Below are positions 35,384-44,341 of a stretch of 64,000 bases of DNA, one piece after another. Every line of letters starts with the position of its first letter. Positions within the stretch are counted from its first letter, which is position 1. The position numbers and the translations under genes were made by a program. The stretch covers positions 1 through 64,000 of the forward strand of contig CAYXAP010000015.1 in NCBI GenBank assembly GCA_964462035.1, given 5' to 3'. A model generated the notes under the pieces. The model searched no databases. It saw only the letters and a program-made list of their open reading frames with translations, and had not been told where the DNA came from. Source of the DNA: UBA1660 sp964462035 (lineage in GTDB: Bacteria > Myxococcota_A > Polyangia > Polyangiales > Houyiibacteriaceae).

Positions 35384-36655
35384 ATGAACAATCGGGCCGA
35401 GCACGCCGTCCCATGGGGCATGCGTGCTTGGACCCTCGTGCTCGCGCTCTGTGCGCTCGGTAGTACCGCGCTCGGGAGCGCCGCGTTCGCCCAACCGGAC
35501 CCGTCCGACGCGGCGGACGCGCCGCTCCGCACGCTGAACGCGGCGGAGCGCTCGCTGCTCCGGCCGCACCTGGAGCGGGGGCCGGCGCTCCTCGCGCACT
35601 TCTACGACTCCCATTCGGACATCTCGTCGATCGTCCTCGCGGGGCTGGTCGACGCGCCGGCGGACACCGTGGCCGAGGTGATCGCCGACCCCTCGGCGTA
35701 CCCGCGCTTCATGCCGGCGATGGACGACGTCGACGTCACCGCCCACGAAGGGCGCCAGACCGCGTACGACTGGAGCTGGCGGCTCGCGGTCTTTCGGCTC
35801 TCGGGGCAGAACGTGATGACGACCTATCCCGGCAACGCGCGCCGAGGCCATCGCATCGACGTCCGCGCCATCGGTGGCGATCTCGGCCAAGGACGCATGG
35901 TGTGGCGAGTCCATCCGGAGGGCCCGAACCGCTCGATGGTGGTGCTGGCCATTCGCCTCGACATGCGGGGCGCGAACTACGTCGCGGACCGGCTCTCGAG
36001 CGGTGGTCGTTCGGTCTTCCGGAGCATCAACACGATCCTCGGGGCCGTGATGCTGCTCGGGACGGAGGGCGAGGCCGAGCGCCGTGCCGGTCACGTCGAG
36101 GCCGAGCGACCCACGCGCCCGCTCGCCCGACCGCAGTACGACATGATGGCGCTCACGCGGCTCATCGGTCAGGGCGACCTGGTCTTCCTCGAACGGAACG
36201 GCGCCGCCATCGAACGGGTGAGCGTGGTCGCGCGGATGGGCGCCAACCGCTCGCGGGTGCGACCGATGATGACCGACCCCGAACAGTTCGGGCAGTCGCT
36301 GGTCCACGGCAGCCGCGCACGGATCGTCGAGCGCACGGACGAGCACGTCGACTTCGACTGGGAGATCCCGCTCCCCTTGGTCGGCGTGTCGGGGCAGATG
36401 CGCCTGCACCCGAGCGACGGGGTGGTGCACGTCGAGGGACGGAGCGGCGCGCTCCGGAGCGGTGACTGGTATTACGACAGCCACAGTTACGAGTGGGGCG
36501 ATACCGCGATCGTCGGCTGGGCGCGCTTCGACCTGAAGCAGACCGCCCGGCTGGTGCGCAACCTCGTCGAGGAGCAGCCCGACATCGGCCACGGGCTCGC
36601 CATGGCCACGCAGGTGATGGTGGTCCGCTCCCTCCGGAACCGGATCCACCGCTGA
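35384..36655 (+). CDS. Exported START/SRPBCC-like two-domain protein
   Basis: A 423-residue protein with a signal peptide (MRAWTLVLALCALGS, ending AAFAQ), so the ATG at 35420 is as likely as 35384. Two START/polyketide-cyclase-like lipid-binding domains are suggested: one from VLAGLVDAPADTVAEVIADP with PRFMPAMDDV, and a second from RVSVVARMGANRSRVRPMMTDP, both with the typical strand-helix order. These domains bind lipids or hydrophobic small molecules, here in the periplasm. It begins 11 bp after the cupredoxin gene. Confidence 0.75.
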   Translation: MNNRAEHAVPWGMRAWTLVLALCALGSTALGSAAFAQPDPSDAADAPLRTLNAAERSLLRPHLERGPALLAHFYDSHSDISSIVLAGLVDAPADTVAEVIADPSAYPRFMPAMDDVDVTAHEGRQTAYDWSWRLAVFRLSGQNVMTTYPGNARRGHRIDVRAIGGDLGQGRMVWRVHPEGPNRSMVVLAIRLDMRGANYVADRLSSGGRSVFRSINTILGAVMLLGTEGEAERRAGHVEAERPTRPLARPQYDMMALTRLIGQGDLVFLERNGAAIERVSVVARMGANRSRVRPMMTDPEQFGQSLVHGSRARIVERTDEHVDFDWEIPLPLVGVSGQMRLHPSDGVVHVEGRSGALRSGDWYYDSHSYEWGDTAIVGWARFDLKQTARLVRNLVEEQPDIGHGLAMATQVMVVRSLRNRIHR

Positions 36656-36692
36656 CGGGCTTCCGCCGCGGCTTTGGTGTAGGACTCTGGGC

Positions 36693-36857
36693 ATGCGCGT
36701 GCCCGCTCGGATGGACTCCCGGAGCCTCTGGCTCTGGGTCCTCGCCATCGTCGGCGCCGGCGTGCTCACATGGCTGGAGCTGCGCATCGATCCGCCGGCG
36801 CAGGCGGAAGAGGCGCCACCGGAGGACACCATCGTGGAGATCGAGGTCGTGGAGTGA
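36693..36857 (+). CDS. 54-residue single-pass membrane protein
   Basis: A short open frame starting at the second half of the intergenic sequence, MRVPARMDSRSLWLWVLAIV, with a hydrophobic helix (about 12-28) followed by an acidic tail EEAPPEDTIVEIEVVE. Its TGA overlaps the GTG start of the metalloprotease-like lipoprotein (GTGA), which argues that it is translated and coupled. It sits 37 bp after the START-like gene. Function unknown. I call it real because the frame is closed neatly by the coupling, but this is inference. Confidence 0.6.
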   Translation: MRVPARMDSRSLWLWVLAIVGAGVLTWLELRIDPPAQAEEAPPEDTIVEIEVVE

Positions 36858-38401
36858 GAGGAGCACTGCTCGTCGCGTGCGCGCTGAGCGCCTGCGGCCC
36901 GCAGATCGGGCCCGTCACTCCCGACGCCGACGCGGAGCCCCTTCGCCTCGAGGCGTGCGTCACCTTCGACTCGCGCTCGCCGACGCCGACCGGTGCGTCG
37001 TCTCTTCGTCGGCCGCTCCCGGCGCGCCTCGTTCACGTGCGAGCGCTCGACGGCGCGGGCGCGCCCGTGGCCGTCGGCGTCACCGACGAGGAGGGCTGCT
37101 TTGGTCTCGACGCCACGACGGCCGCCGCCAGCGTGGAGCTGGTGAGTCAGGTGAAGGTGGCGCCGCACGACCTGATGGTCTCGACCGATGGCGGTGGGCT
37201 GGAGCCGCACCGGCTTCGCGTGCCCTTGCCCGAGCCGGGAGCGACGATCCACGTGAGCGACGAGGAGTCGATGGCGGGCGCCCTCCACATCCTCGACGCC
37301 ATGCTCCGTGGGGCGAACGCCGTGAAGGGCTGGGTGGGCCTCGACCTGCCGCCCTTCTTCGCCTACTGGGGGCGTGGCCAGACCACCGAGTGGAGCTTCT
37401 ACACCGGCGAGCGGCCGACCGGGTCGGGCCGCTACACCATCGAGCTCCTCGGGGGCGAGCCGAACCAGCAGTTCACCACCGACACCGACGAGCACGACGA
37501 GACGATCGTCCTCCACGAGTTCGGCCACTTCGTCTTCGACGTGCTGACCACCGACAGCTCGCACGGCGGCGGCCACCCGCGGGGCTTCCTGCTCGACCCG
37601 GGTCTCGCCTGGGAGGAGGGGCGCGCGACATTCTTCGCCGCTGCGGTCATGCGCCACCCGAAGTACCTCGACACCATCGGCGTGGAGCCGCACGGCAGCC
37701 TGCGCATCCACCACGACCTCGAGCGCGGCGCCCACGACGAGCCCCACGGCATCGGTAGCGAAGCCGGCGTGGCCGAGATCCTCTGGGACCTCGCGGACGG
37801 CACGGGCGAGCTCCCGGACTCCGACCGGGACGGGGTCGCTCTCGGACCCGCGGGGGTGCTCGAGGCGATGCGCGAGCTGCGATCCGTCGACGGGGCGTTT
37901 CCATCGGTCGCCACCTTTCTTCGTTTCCTGGTGCGGACCGGTCGGGTCACCGAGGCGGCGATGAAGCGCGTGCTGGTCGTCGGCGGCCACCCCCACGAGA
38001 TGCTCCCGGAGGACGACGTGAGCCTCTGGCCCACCGACCTGCAGCTGCCGGCGACGCTCTCGGGGAAGATCGACTCGGTCTCGAACCCCACACCGAGCGG
38101 TGGCCCGCCGCACCCGGTGAACGGCCTGGATGCCGTCGACGTCTATCGCTTCCAGCTCGAGGCGGCGACGAACGTGGTGATCGAGCTGAAGATCCTCGGC
38201 AGCGGCGCTCCCGCCGACCACACGGACCTCGACCTGGAGCTCCGAGACCTGCGAGCCGAGCTGGTGGACGGCGCGCGGGGCACCGGCTCGCGCGAAGTGA
38301 TTCGGCGCCGGCTGGAGCCGGGTTGGTACGTGCTCTACGTCCGCGACGGGGGAAACGGCACCAAGGTGGCCTACGAGCTCAAGGTCGCCGCCGCCCCCTG
38401 A
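36854..38401 (+). CDS. Metalloprotease-like lipoprotein
   Basis: A 515-residue lipoprotein from a GTG (RGALLVACALSAC lipobox). After a short linker there is a small beta domain (about 30-115, CVTFDSR ... VGVTDEEGCFGLD) and a globular domain with HEFGH at about residue 220 (TIVLHEFGHFVFDVL), a zinc peptidase signature. AWEEGRATFFAAA follows and may give the third ligand (Glu). The last 100 residues form a beta sandwich like a pre-peptidase C-terminal domain (VYRFQLEAATNVVIELKI). Peptidase activity is inferred. Confidence 0.75.
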   Translation: MRGALLVACALSACGPQIGPVTPDADAEPLRLEACVTFDSRSPTPTGASSLRRPLPARLVHVRALDGAGAPVAVGVTDEEGCFGLDATTAAASVELVSQVKVAPHDLMVSTDGGGLEPHRLRVPLPEPGATIHVSDEESMAGALHILDAMLRGANAVKGWVGLDLPPFFAYWGRGQTTEWSFYTGERPTGSGRYTIELLGGEPNQQFTTDTDEHDETIVLHEFGHFVFDVLTTDSSHGGGHPRGFLLDPGLAWEEGRATFFAAAVMRHPKYLDTIGVEPHGSLRIHHDLERGAHDEPHGIGSEAGVAEILWDLADGTGELPDSDRDGVALGPAGVLEAMRELRSVDGAFPSVATFLRFLVRTGRVTEAAMKRVLVVGGHPHEMLPEDDVSLWPTDLQLPATLSGKIDSVSNPTPSGGPPHPVNGLDAVDVYRFQLEAATNVVIELKILGSGAPADHTDLDLELRDLRAELVDGARGTGSREVIRRRLEPGWYVLYVRDGGNGTKVAYELKVAAAP

Positions 38402-38409
38402 CGGCGTGC

Positions 38410-38519
38410 GGAGTCGGTGGTCGGTTCTCGGAGTCGGTGGTCGGTTCTCGGGCGGCGGTCGGTTCTCGGCGTCGGTGGTCGGAGTCGGTTCTCGGAGTCG
38501 GTGGTCGGAGTCGGTTCTC
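38410..38519. repeat. Minisatellite of GGTTCTC-ended units
   Basis: Five tandem units each ending GGTCGGTTCTC or GGAGTCGGTTCTC, of 20, 20, 18, 26 and 26 bp (basic unit GGAGTCGGTGGTCGGTTCTC). The remaining intergenic sequence up to 38652 shows no gene. Confidence 0.85.
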
Positions 38520-38652
38520 GGGGCGGGTCGAGCCCGCAGGGGGTGCGTCATCTCCCGCCCCGCCACGAGCAGCCTTGCTTCTGGCCGCCGCGCTTTCTAT
38601 GCCTCCAGTGACAGGCGCGTGGCGCCGTCCGACCCTTCACGAGAGAGACACC

Positions 38653-39294
38653 ATGCAGATCTTCATCGACTCCGCCGACATCGACGACATCAAGGACGCT
38701 GCGGCCATGGGCCTGGTCGACGGGGTGACCACCAACCCGAGCCTGATCGCCAAGAGCGGCCGGAAGCTCGAAGAGGTCATCAACGACATCGTCGAGATCG
38801 TGGACGGTCCGATCAGCGCCGAGGTCATCTCGACCGAGTGCGAGGGCATGCTCGAAGAGGGCCGGAAGCTCGCGAAGATCCACGAGAACATCGTGGTGAA
38901 GGTCCCGCTCATCGCCGAGGGCCTGAAGGCGGTTCAGATCTTCTCGAAGGAGGGCATCCGGACGAACGTGACCCTCTGCTTCAGCCCGACCCAGGCGATG
39001 CTCGCGGCGAAGGCCGGCGCCACCTACATCAGCCCCTTCCTCGGCCGGGTCGACGACATCAGCGGTGAGGGGATGGAGCTGCTCGAGCAGATCATCACCA
39101 TCTACCGGAACTACGACATGCAGACCCAGGTCCTCGCGGCGTCCATCCGGCACCCGCTCCACGTCGTCCAGGCGGCGCTCCTGGGCTCCGACGTCGCGAC
39201 CCTTCCGCACAAGGTCATCTACCAGCTGCTCAAGCACCCCCTGACCGATCGCGGCCTCGAGCAGTTCCTCGCCGACGCCAAGAAGTCGGGCTGA
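38653..39294 (+). CDS. Transaldolase / fructose-6-phosphate aldolase family
   Basis: A 213-residue TIM barrel of the short transaldolase/FSA group (usual length about 215-220). FIDSAD at the N-terminus, TTNPSL, the Schiff-base lysine in ENIVVKVPL, and the later FLGRVDD and AASIRHP match the family. Depending on subgroup it is a pentose-phosphate transaldolase or an aldolase cleaving fructose-6-phosphate; sequence alone does not settle which. Soluble. Confidence 0.93.
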   Translation: MQIFIDSADIDDIKDAAAMGLVDGVTTNPSLIAKSGRKLEEVINDIVEIVDGPISAEVISTECEGMLEEGRKLAKIHENIVVKVPLIAEGLKAVQIFSKEGIRTNVTLCFSPTQAMLAAKAGATYISPFLGRVDDISGEGMELLEQIITIYRNYDMQTQVLAASIRHPLHVVQAALLGSDVATLPHKVIYQLLKHPLTDRGLEQFLADAKKSG

Positions 39295-39338
39295 GCGAGC
39301 AGGGCTCCTGTAGCCTTCGTCTCGGAGAGCCACCGACC

Positions 39339-39872
39339 TTGCGTTCTTCCCGCTTCGCCCTCGTCTTCCTGGTCGCCCTCGGCGCTTCGGCCAGTACCGC
39401 CCGCGCCGACTGGAGCCCGGACGGCTCCGTGGCCGCCCAGCTCCACTTCGAGCTGGGCGACCAGGGCGAGCGCGGCGGCACGCTCGTGGTCGACCTGTGG
39501 CAGCGCTGCGGGCTGTTTCGCCTCGGCCTCGCCGCCGGCGTGGGTGCCCTGACCGGCGGGGGCGACGCCGGCGAGAGCAATCGAGCCTTCGCGCCGATCG
39601 GGCTCTCGCTCGGCCTGGCCGGCATGGGCGAGATCGTCGGTGGCAGCGTCACCCTCCGGGGCGGCCCTTGGGGTGGCGCCACGAACGACGGCCTCAAGGG
39701 TGGCGTCTTCATGAGCCTGGGCGCGAGCCTCGACCTCCGCTGGGGCGAGCGGCTCGTGGTCTCGTTCCTCGCGGACTACTGGTTGATCGCGGGGGCCGGT
39801 GAGGTCCGCTCCACGCTGGCTCCGGGCATCGCGCTGCGCTGGACCTGGTCGGACGAGGACCCGCCCTTGTGA
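39339..39872 (+). CDS. Small exported beta-barrel-like protein
   Basis: A 177-residue protein from a TTG start with a signal peptide (about 1-24, ending STARA) and alternating strands rich in Gly (VAAQLHFELGDQ, GLFRLGLAAGVGAL, SVTLRGGPWGG, VVSFLADYWL), like an eight-strand outer-membrane barrel. It ends in a GTGA overlap with the NAD kinase gene, an unusual partner. Unknown family. Confidence 0.65.
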   Translation: MRSSRFALVFLVALGASASTARADWSPDGSVAAQLHFELGDQGERGGTLVVDLWQRCGLFRLGLAAGVGALTGGGDAGESNRAFAPIGLSLGLAGMGEIVGGSVTLRGGPWGGATNDGLKGGVFMSLGASLDLRWGERLVVSFLADYWLIAGAGEVRSTLAPGIALRWTWSDEDPPL

Positions 39873-40777
39873 GCACCAAGACCAAGGTGCTGGTCGTCTA
39901 CAAGAAGACGACCCTGCAGCGCTACGGCAAGGACGACGCGCGCATCGCGAAGCTCATCGCCGAGGGCGACGCCTCGGTCGACGTCCTCGAACACGCCCAC
40001 GAGACACACGTCGCCACGCTCGATCGAGCCAAGGCGTACTTCCGGGGGCGCAAGGACCTCTCGGTCACCTTCCGCCACCAGCACGACGACGACGGAAACG
40101 GGTGGGACCTGGTGCTCACCCTCGGCGGCGACGGTACGCTCCTGTGGGCGTCCCACACGGTCGACGCGAGCACGCCGATGCTCGCCATCAACAGCTCGCC
40201 GGACACCTCCGTCGGCTACTTCTGCGCCGGCGACGCGGGCGAGCTCGAGGAGCTCGTGGATCAGGCGCTCACCGGTGACCTCACCCCGACGCGTCTCACC
40301 CGGATGGCGGTGGAAGTCGACGGCGAGGTCCACACCAAGCGCGTCCTCAACGACATCCTCTTCTGTCACAAGAGCCCCGCGGCCGCGACGCGCTACCTGA
40401 TCACACCGCTCGACGCCGACGGCGTACCGATGGGCGAACCGGAAGCGCACACCTCGAGCGGCATCTGGGTCGGCCCGGCGGCGGGCTCGACCGCCGCTCA
40501 GCGCAGCGCCGGCGGCAAGGTGCTCCGGATTCAGAGCAAGAAGATCCAATGGGTCGTCCGCGAGCCCTATCGGCCCGGCGAGACCGAGCTCGCCCACACC
40601 AAGGGGCTGCTCAAGGCGGGGCAGACACTCTCGGTGAAGAGCAAGATCCGCGAGGGCCGAATCTTCTTCGATGGCGCGCAGAAGGTGCTCAAGGTCGACA
40701 TCGGCTCCGAGCTCCGCCTGCGCCGGAGCGACGAGAGCCTCACGCTCCTCGGGCTGCGCGCGCGCGGTCGGAAGTGA
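39869..40777 (+). CDS. nadK: NAD kinase
   Basis: A 302-residue NAD kinase-fold protein. The GGDGT motif (TLGGDGTLLWAS, near residue 90) and the diacylglycerol-kinase-like layout are clear. The second signature NE-x-x is NDILFCHKS here, and the conserved TPTGSTAY is replaced by WVGPAAGSTAAQRSAGG, a divergent form found in some NAD kinase paralogues. It would phosphorylate NAD to NADP in the cytoplasm. GTG start overlaps the upstream stop. Confidence 0.85.
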   Translation: MSTKTKVLVVYKKTTLQRYGKDDARIAKLIAEGDASVDVLEHAHETHVATLDRAKAYFRGRKDLSVTFRHQHDDDGNGWDLVLTLGGDGTLLWASHTVDASTPMLAINSSPDTSVGYFCAGDAGELEELVDQALTGDLTPTRLTRMAVEVDGEVHTKRVLNDILFCHKSPAAATRYLITPLDADGVPMGEPEAHTSSGIWVGPAAGSTAAQRSAGGKVLRIQSKKIQWVVREPYRPGETELAHTKGLLKAGQTLSVKSKIREGRIFFDGAQKVLKVDIGSELRLRRSDESLTLLGLRARGRK

Positions 40778-40900
40778 TCGCGAGCCCGAGAAGGCCGATC
40801 GATGGCGCGTTGGTCGTGGAGGCTGCGCCGGACGTGGGCGGGGTCGTCTCCCATCGCGGTTCGGAGCCCACCGGAGTTGGTGGCTGAAAGGGCTACCCCG

Positions 40901-41088
40901 ACTCTACGAACAGCTGGGGACGGACGTTGTCTTGTTGTCTTGCAAGGGCGCATCGGCCCGTTGGGGCAAGAGAACGAGACAACGTCCGTCCCCGACTCTA
41001 CGAACAGCTGGGGACGGACGTTGTCTTGTTGTCTTGCAAGGGCGCATCGGCCCGTTGGGGCAAGAGAACGAGACAACGTCCGTCCCCC
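40901..41088. repeat. Two tandem 94-bp palindromic repeats
   Basis: Two identical 93-94 bp units (from 40901 and 40995). Each carries a perfect 17-bp inverted pair, GGGGACGGACGTTGTCT and AGACAACGTCCGTCCCC (40916-40932/40977-40993 and 41010-41026/41071-41087), around an inner TCTTGC/GCAAGA stem. No gene is seen in 40778-41151. The right edge shares CCCCCACGAAGCG with the palindrome at 13.9 kb. This is the look of REP-like elements mobilised by Y1-type transposases. Confidence 0.8.
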
Positions 41089-41151
41089 ACGAAGCGACCG
41101 CCAGGAGCCCAGACTCGATGTTGGTCCCCGGCCGGTCGCTCGAGCGGACAC

Positions 41152-42696
41152 TCAAATCCGGCGTGTCCGCCCGCGGACGGAAGAGACCGCGAGGGCGAGC
41201 AACCCCAGCAGCACCCCGAGCACGAGCGACGTGACCCAGTCGCCGAACCGGGTGTGGAGCGTCACCCCGTCGAGCAGCGTCACCTCCGCCACGAAGCTCG
41301 CCGGCTCGAAGGTCGGGGTCTCGATCAGGCTCACTCCGTCGGCGCGGACGTGGCTGCTCACGCCGGTGTTGACCGCGCGCACCAGCTCGCGACGGCTCTC
41401 GATCGTTCGCAGGCGCGCGATCAGCTGGTGCAGGTGCGGCTCGGCGGTGTCGCCGAACCAGGCGTCGTTCGTGAAGTTGGCGAGCCACTGGGGGTCGAGC
41501 GCCGCGACGTCGCGGGTCGCGTCGGCGAGCACGTCCTCGTAGCAGTTCAGCACACCCACCCGCGCTCCTGCGCTCGGCAGGACCGTCGGGGCCTCGCCCG
41601 CCGTGAGCCCCGGACAGCGAAAGTAGTCGCGGAGGGGCGGAAGCACGTGCCACCCCGGGACCGTCTCGCCGAAGTGCAGCAGGACGACCTTGTCCGCGAC
41701 CCCCGCGATCCGGCCCTCCGGCGTCACCGAGACCACCGAGTTCCAGCGTTCGCACTCGCCTCCGCGGGTGATGGTGCCGGCCAGCAGCGGCACGTGACTC
41801 CCGATGGCGCGCATCCGGTACGCGCCCACCGGCTCGTAGTCCATGCCGCGGCCCAGCGGGTAGGGGTAGGCGGTCTCCGGCCAGAGCACGACCTCGGCGC
41901 CCTGGCGCTCGAGCTCGGCGCTCATGCTGCGGAGCTGCTGCAGGTGCCGCGGCGCCAACCGCCGGTCGCGCTTGTCGTGGATGCCCACGTTCGGCTGGAC
42001 CACGCCGACCCGGAGCGTGGGGGCTTCGGCGTAGTCCCGTTCGAGCGCCGGCAGCCGCACCAGCCCGAAGACCCACGGGCCGAAGAGCGCGACCACGGCC
42101 ACCGCCGCCGGCAGCGCCCGTCGCCGGCGCATGGCTTCGAAGGCGCCCGCGCCGGTGAAGAGCAGCGCGGCGTCCAGCATCGCCGCCCCACCGAGCTCGG
42201 CGATCTGTGCCACGGCGGTCCAGTCGACCAGGCTCGCCGAGGGGTTCCAGGGGAAGAGCGAGGGCGAGGCGCCGAAGGCGGCGACCACCGCGAGCGGGAA
42301 GCCGACCCAGAGGGGCACGCCCGCGCGCCTGGCGGCCGCCGCGAAGGCGCCCGCCAGCGCCATCGTCAGGCCCTGGGCCGCCCAGAGCAGGGCCGCGACC
42401 GGGAGCGCCGCCACGAGCGGGAAGTACGCGAAGGCCTGGAGCAGGCCGACGATCCAGTAGAAGGCCACCGCGTTGCAGCCGAAGCCGGCCAGCCAGCCGA
42501 GCCACGCAGCGCGCTTGATCGTGGTCGCGGGCTGGAGCGCGACCAGCATCAGCCCGGCGAAGGGGAAGGCCACCGCAGGGAAGGGCCGGCCGCTCGGGTT
42601 CACCACGGAGGTCGCGAGCAGCGCCCCCGACGCCAGCGCGAGGAAGGCCTGCGCTCGCGGGTGCGCGAGCCAAGGGTGTGGCGCTGGGAGGCTCAC
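41152..42696 (-). CDS. lnt: Apolipoprotein N-acyltransferase
   Basis: A 514-residue Lnt with about six to seven membrane helices (residues 15-210, and one at the C-terminus) and a carbon-nitrogen-hydrolase domain. The catalytic triad is visible as Glu in LWPETAYP, Lys in VADKVVLLHFGE and Cys in LNCYEDV. It adds the third acyl chain to lipoproteins in the inner membrane, the last step of maturation. GTG start overlaps the upstream lipid-kinase gene by 4 bp. Confidence 0.95.
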   Translation of the reverse strand: MSLPAPHPWLAHPRAQAFLALASGALLATSVVNPSGRPFPAVAFPFAGLMLVALQPATTIKRAAWLGWLAGFGCNAVAFYWIVGLLQAFAYFPLVAALPVAALLWAAQGLTMALAGAFAAAARRAGVPLWVGFPLAVVAAFGASPSLFPWNPSASLVDWTAVAQIAELGGAAMLDAALLFTGAGAFEAMRRRRALPAAVAVVALFGPWVFGLVRLPALERDYAEAPTLRVGVVQPNVGIHDKRDRRLAPRHLQQLRSMSAELERQGAEVVLWPETAYPYPLGRGMDYEPVGAYRMRAIGSHVPLLAGTITRGGECERWNSVVSVTPEGRIAGVADKVVLLHFGETVPGWHVLPPLRDYFRCPGLTAGEAPTVLPSAGARVGVLNCYEDVLADATRDVAALDPQWLANFTNDAWFGDTAEPHLHQLIARLRTIESRRELVRAVNTGVSSHVRADGVSLIETPTFEPASFVAEVTLLDGVTLHTRFGDWVTSLVLGVLLGLLALAVSSVRGRTRRI

Positions 42697-43634
42697 CGAA
42701 GCTGCAGCACCCCCGAGCGGAGCTCGAAGGTCGCGGGCAGTCGCCCCGGCGCTTCACCGTCGACGTCGAGCTCCACGGGCAGCCCCTCGAGGGGTTCGGC
42801 GCGGATCGTCGTCCCCCGGGTGAACTCCACCCCCGACTGCTGCAGCAGCGTCCCGTCGTAGAGCGGCTTCGTCAGGGTCAGCTGCTCGGCGATCCCTTGG
42901 CGCTCGAGGCTCACCACGTCGAAGAGCCCGTCGTCGAGGGCCGCCTCCGGCGCGATGTGCATCCCACCACCGAAGAACTGTCCGTTGGCGATCGCCACGT
43001 TGATCACGCGAGCCTCTCGCGGGTCCTGGCCATCGACCTGGAAGCGCACGAGGCGGTTCCGATACTTCGCCAGGGCGCGGAGCGAGCCGACGAAGAACGC
43101 GGTGCGCCCACCCATCCACTTGGGGCTCTCGTTGACCAACCGGTCGACCAACCCACCGATGCCGAAGCTCGCGACGTTGAGGAAGGCCCGATGGGCGTCG
43201 CGCCCGTCGTGGCCCACGAAGGTGATCCACCCGACGTCGATGGGCTTCGGCTTCGAGGCCACCAGACGCTCGGCCATCGCCTCCGGCGACTCGGGGATCC
43301 CCGCCGTCTTCCGAAAGTCCCCGCCCGTCCCGCAGGGGAGGGGCCCCAGCCATGCCCCGGGGGCCACGGGCTCGCCCGCTTCGTCGAAGAAGCCGTTCAC
43401 CGCCTCGTTCACCGTACCGTCGCCGCCGACGACCGCGACACCGGCGGCTCCTTCAGCCAGCAGGCGGCGCACGAGCTCCGTCGCGTGACCGGGGTGGCGA
43501 GTGTGATGGACGATCGGGTTCGCGCCCGCCGCGCGCAGGGACCGGAGGAGTCGAGGCAGGCGCTTGCTGGCCTTGCCGGCGCCGGCCCGCGGGTTGACGA
43601 CGAGGGGGATCTCCTCGGCGGTGACGTCGCTCAT
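42693..43634 (-). CDS. YegS/diacylglycerol-kinase family lipid kinase
   Basis: A 313-residue cytoplasmic lipid kinase: NPRAGAGKA near the N-terminus, GGDGTVNEA near residue 71 and GTGGDF near residue 102 form the ATP and catalytic region, with the C-terminal beta domain (VINVAIANGQFFGGGMHIAP). Family members phosphorylate diacylglycerol, sphingosine-like lipids or polyprenols. Its overlap with lnt hints at a phospholipid by-product recycling role, since Lgt and Lnt reactions change the lipid pool; that link is inference. Start ATG at 43634. Confidence 0.9.
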   Translation of the reverse strand: MSDVTAEEIPLVVNPRAGAGKASKRLPRLLRSLRAAGANPIVHHTRHPGHATELVRRLLAEGAAGVAVVGGDGTVNEAVNGFFDEAGEPVAPGAWLGPLPCGTGGDFRKTAGIPESPEAMAERLVASKPKPIDVGWITFVGHDGRDAHRAFLNVASFGIGGLVDRLVNESPKWMGGRTAFFVGSLRALAKYRNRLVRFQVDGQDPREARVINVAIANGQFFGGGMHIAPEAALDDGLFDVVSLERQGIAEQLTLTKPLYDGTLLQQSGVEFTRGTTIRAEPLEGLPVELDVDGEAPGRLPATFELRSGVLQLR

Positions 43635-43729
43635 GGGCGCGACGATACCCCGCAGCCGCGCCCCGAGCGACCCGGAGGCGGGTCGCCAGGACGTTGACCT
43701 CTCGCGCCCATCAGAATAGGGGTGGAGCG

Positions 43730-44341
43730 ATGGACGACGGGGCCACGCGGCGCGAGAAGGTGCACGCGCTCGCGGGGCTGCTCTGGCCCGCGATGGTGCT
43801 CGGGCAGCTGGCGCTCTTCGCCCACGCGTCCCGCGGTGGTCCAGCCACCTTCCTGCCCTGGGCCGAGGGCCACCAGGTCTTCGCTCCATGGCTGATGGCC
43901 ATCGTGGGTGCGGCGCTCGTGACCTGGCTCGGGCTGGGTGCGGCACGGCGTTTCCGCCTCGGGCGGGACGAGTCCATGCTCCGGCTGCGGTGGCTGGTCG
44001 CCGCCGGCTCGACGACCTTCGCGCTGGTCCATGGCTGGCTCGTCTGGGGGCGGCTCACCTTCGGTGGCGCCGACGCCCGCGCGCTCTGGGTGATGTCGGT
44101 CGACGCCCTCAGCCAGACCGGGCCGGCGTGGGCCTATGCCTTCGGCGCCGCCGCGCTGGCGTTGCAGCTCGAGCAGTCCGCCCGGGTCGTCTCGGAGGTC
44201 TTCGACTTCCCCCGCCGCGAGAGGAACCGTCTTTGGTACGGTCTGTTCGCGATCGTGGTCTCCGCTCTCCTCCTCCTGGTCGCCTACGACGGCCTCGCCG
44301 CCCTGATCGGCGGCCAACCTCTCATCGGAGGTGCCGGGTGA
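43730..44341 (+). CDS. Five-helix membrane protein of unknown function
   Basis: A 203-residue polytopic protein with about five helices (LLWPAMVLGQLALFAHAS, WLMAIVGAALVTWLGLG, WLVAAGSTTFALVHGWLVW, an amphipathic one near 145, and NRLWYGLFAIVVSALLLLV). Histidines in helices 1 and 3 could bind haem, recalling cytochrome-b-like subunits, but no signature settles it. GTGA overlap with the ABC-2 permease gene makes a translationally coupled unit. Confidence 0.65.
   Translation: MDDGATRREKVHALAGLLWPAMVLGQLALFAHASRGGPATFLPWAEGHQVFAPWLMAIVGAALVTWLGLGAARRFRLGRDESMLRLRWLVAAGSTTFALVHGWLVWGRLTFGGADARALWVMSVDALSQTGPAWAYAFGAAALALQLEQSARVVSEVFDFPRRERNRLWYGLFAIVVSALLLLVAYDGLAALIGGQPLIGGAG

Noticed and set aside
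35351..38566. Minus-strand open frame of 1071 codons over the START-like and metalloprotease-like genes
   Set aside because: The coding strand has clear signal peptides and motifs; this frame does not.
40901..41088. 94-bp repeats considered as a CRISPR or a phage attachment site
   Set aside because: Only two units, no spacer variation, no integrase and no cas genes.
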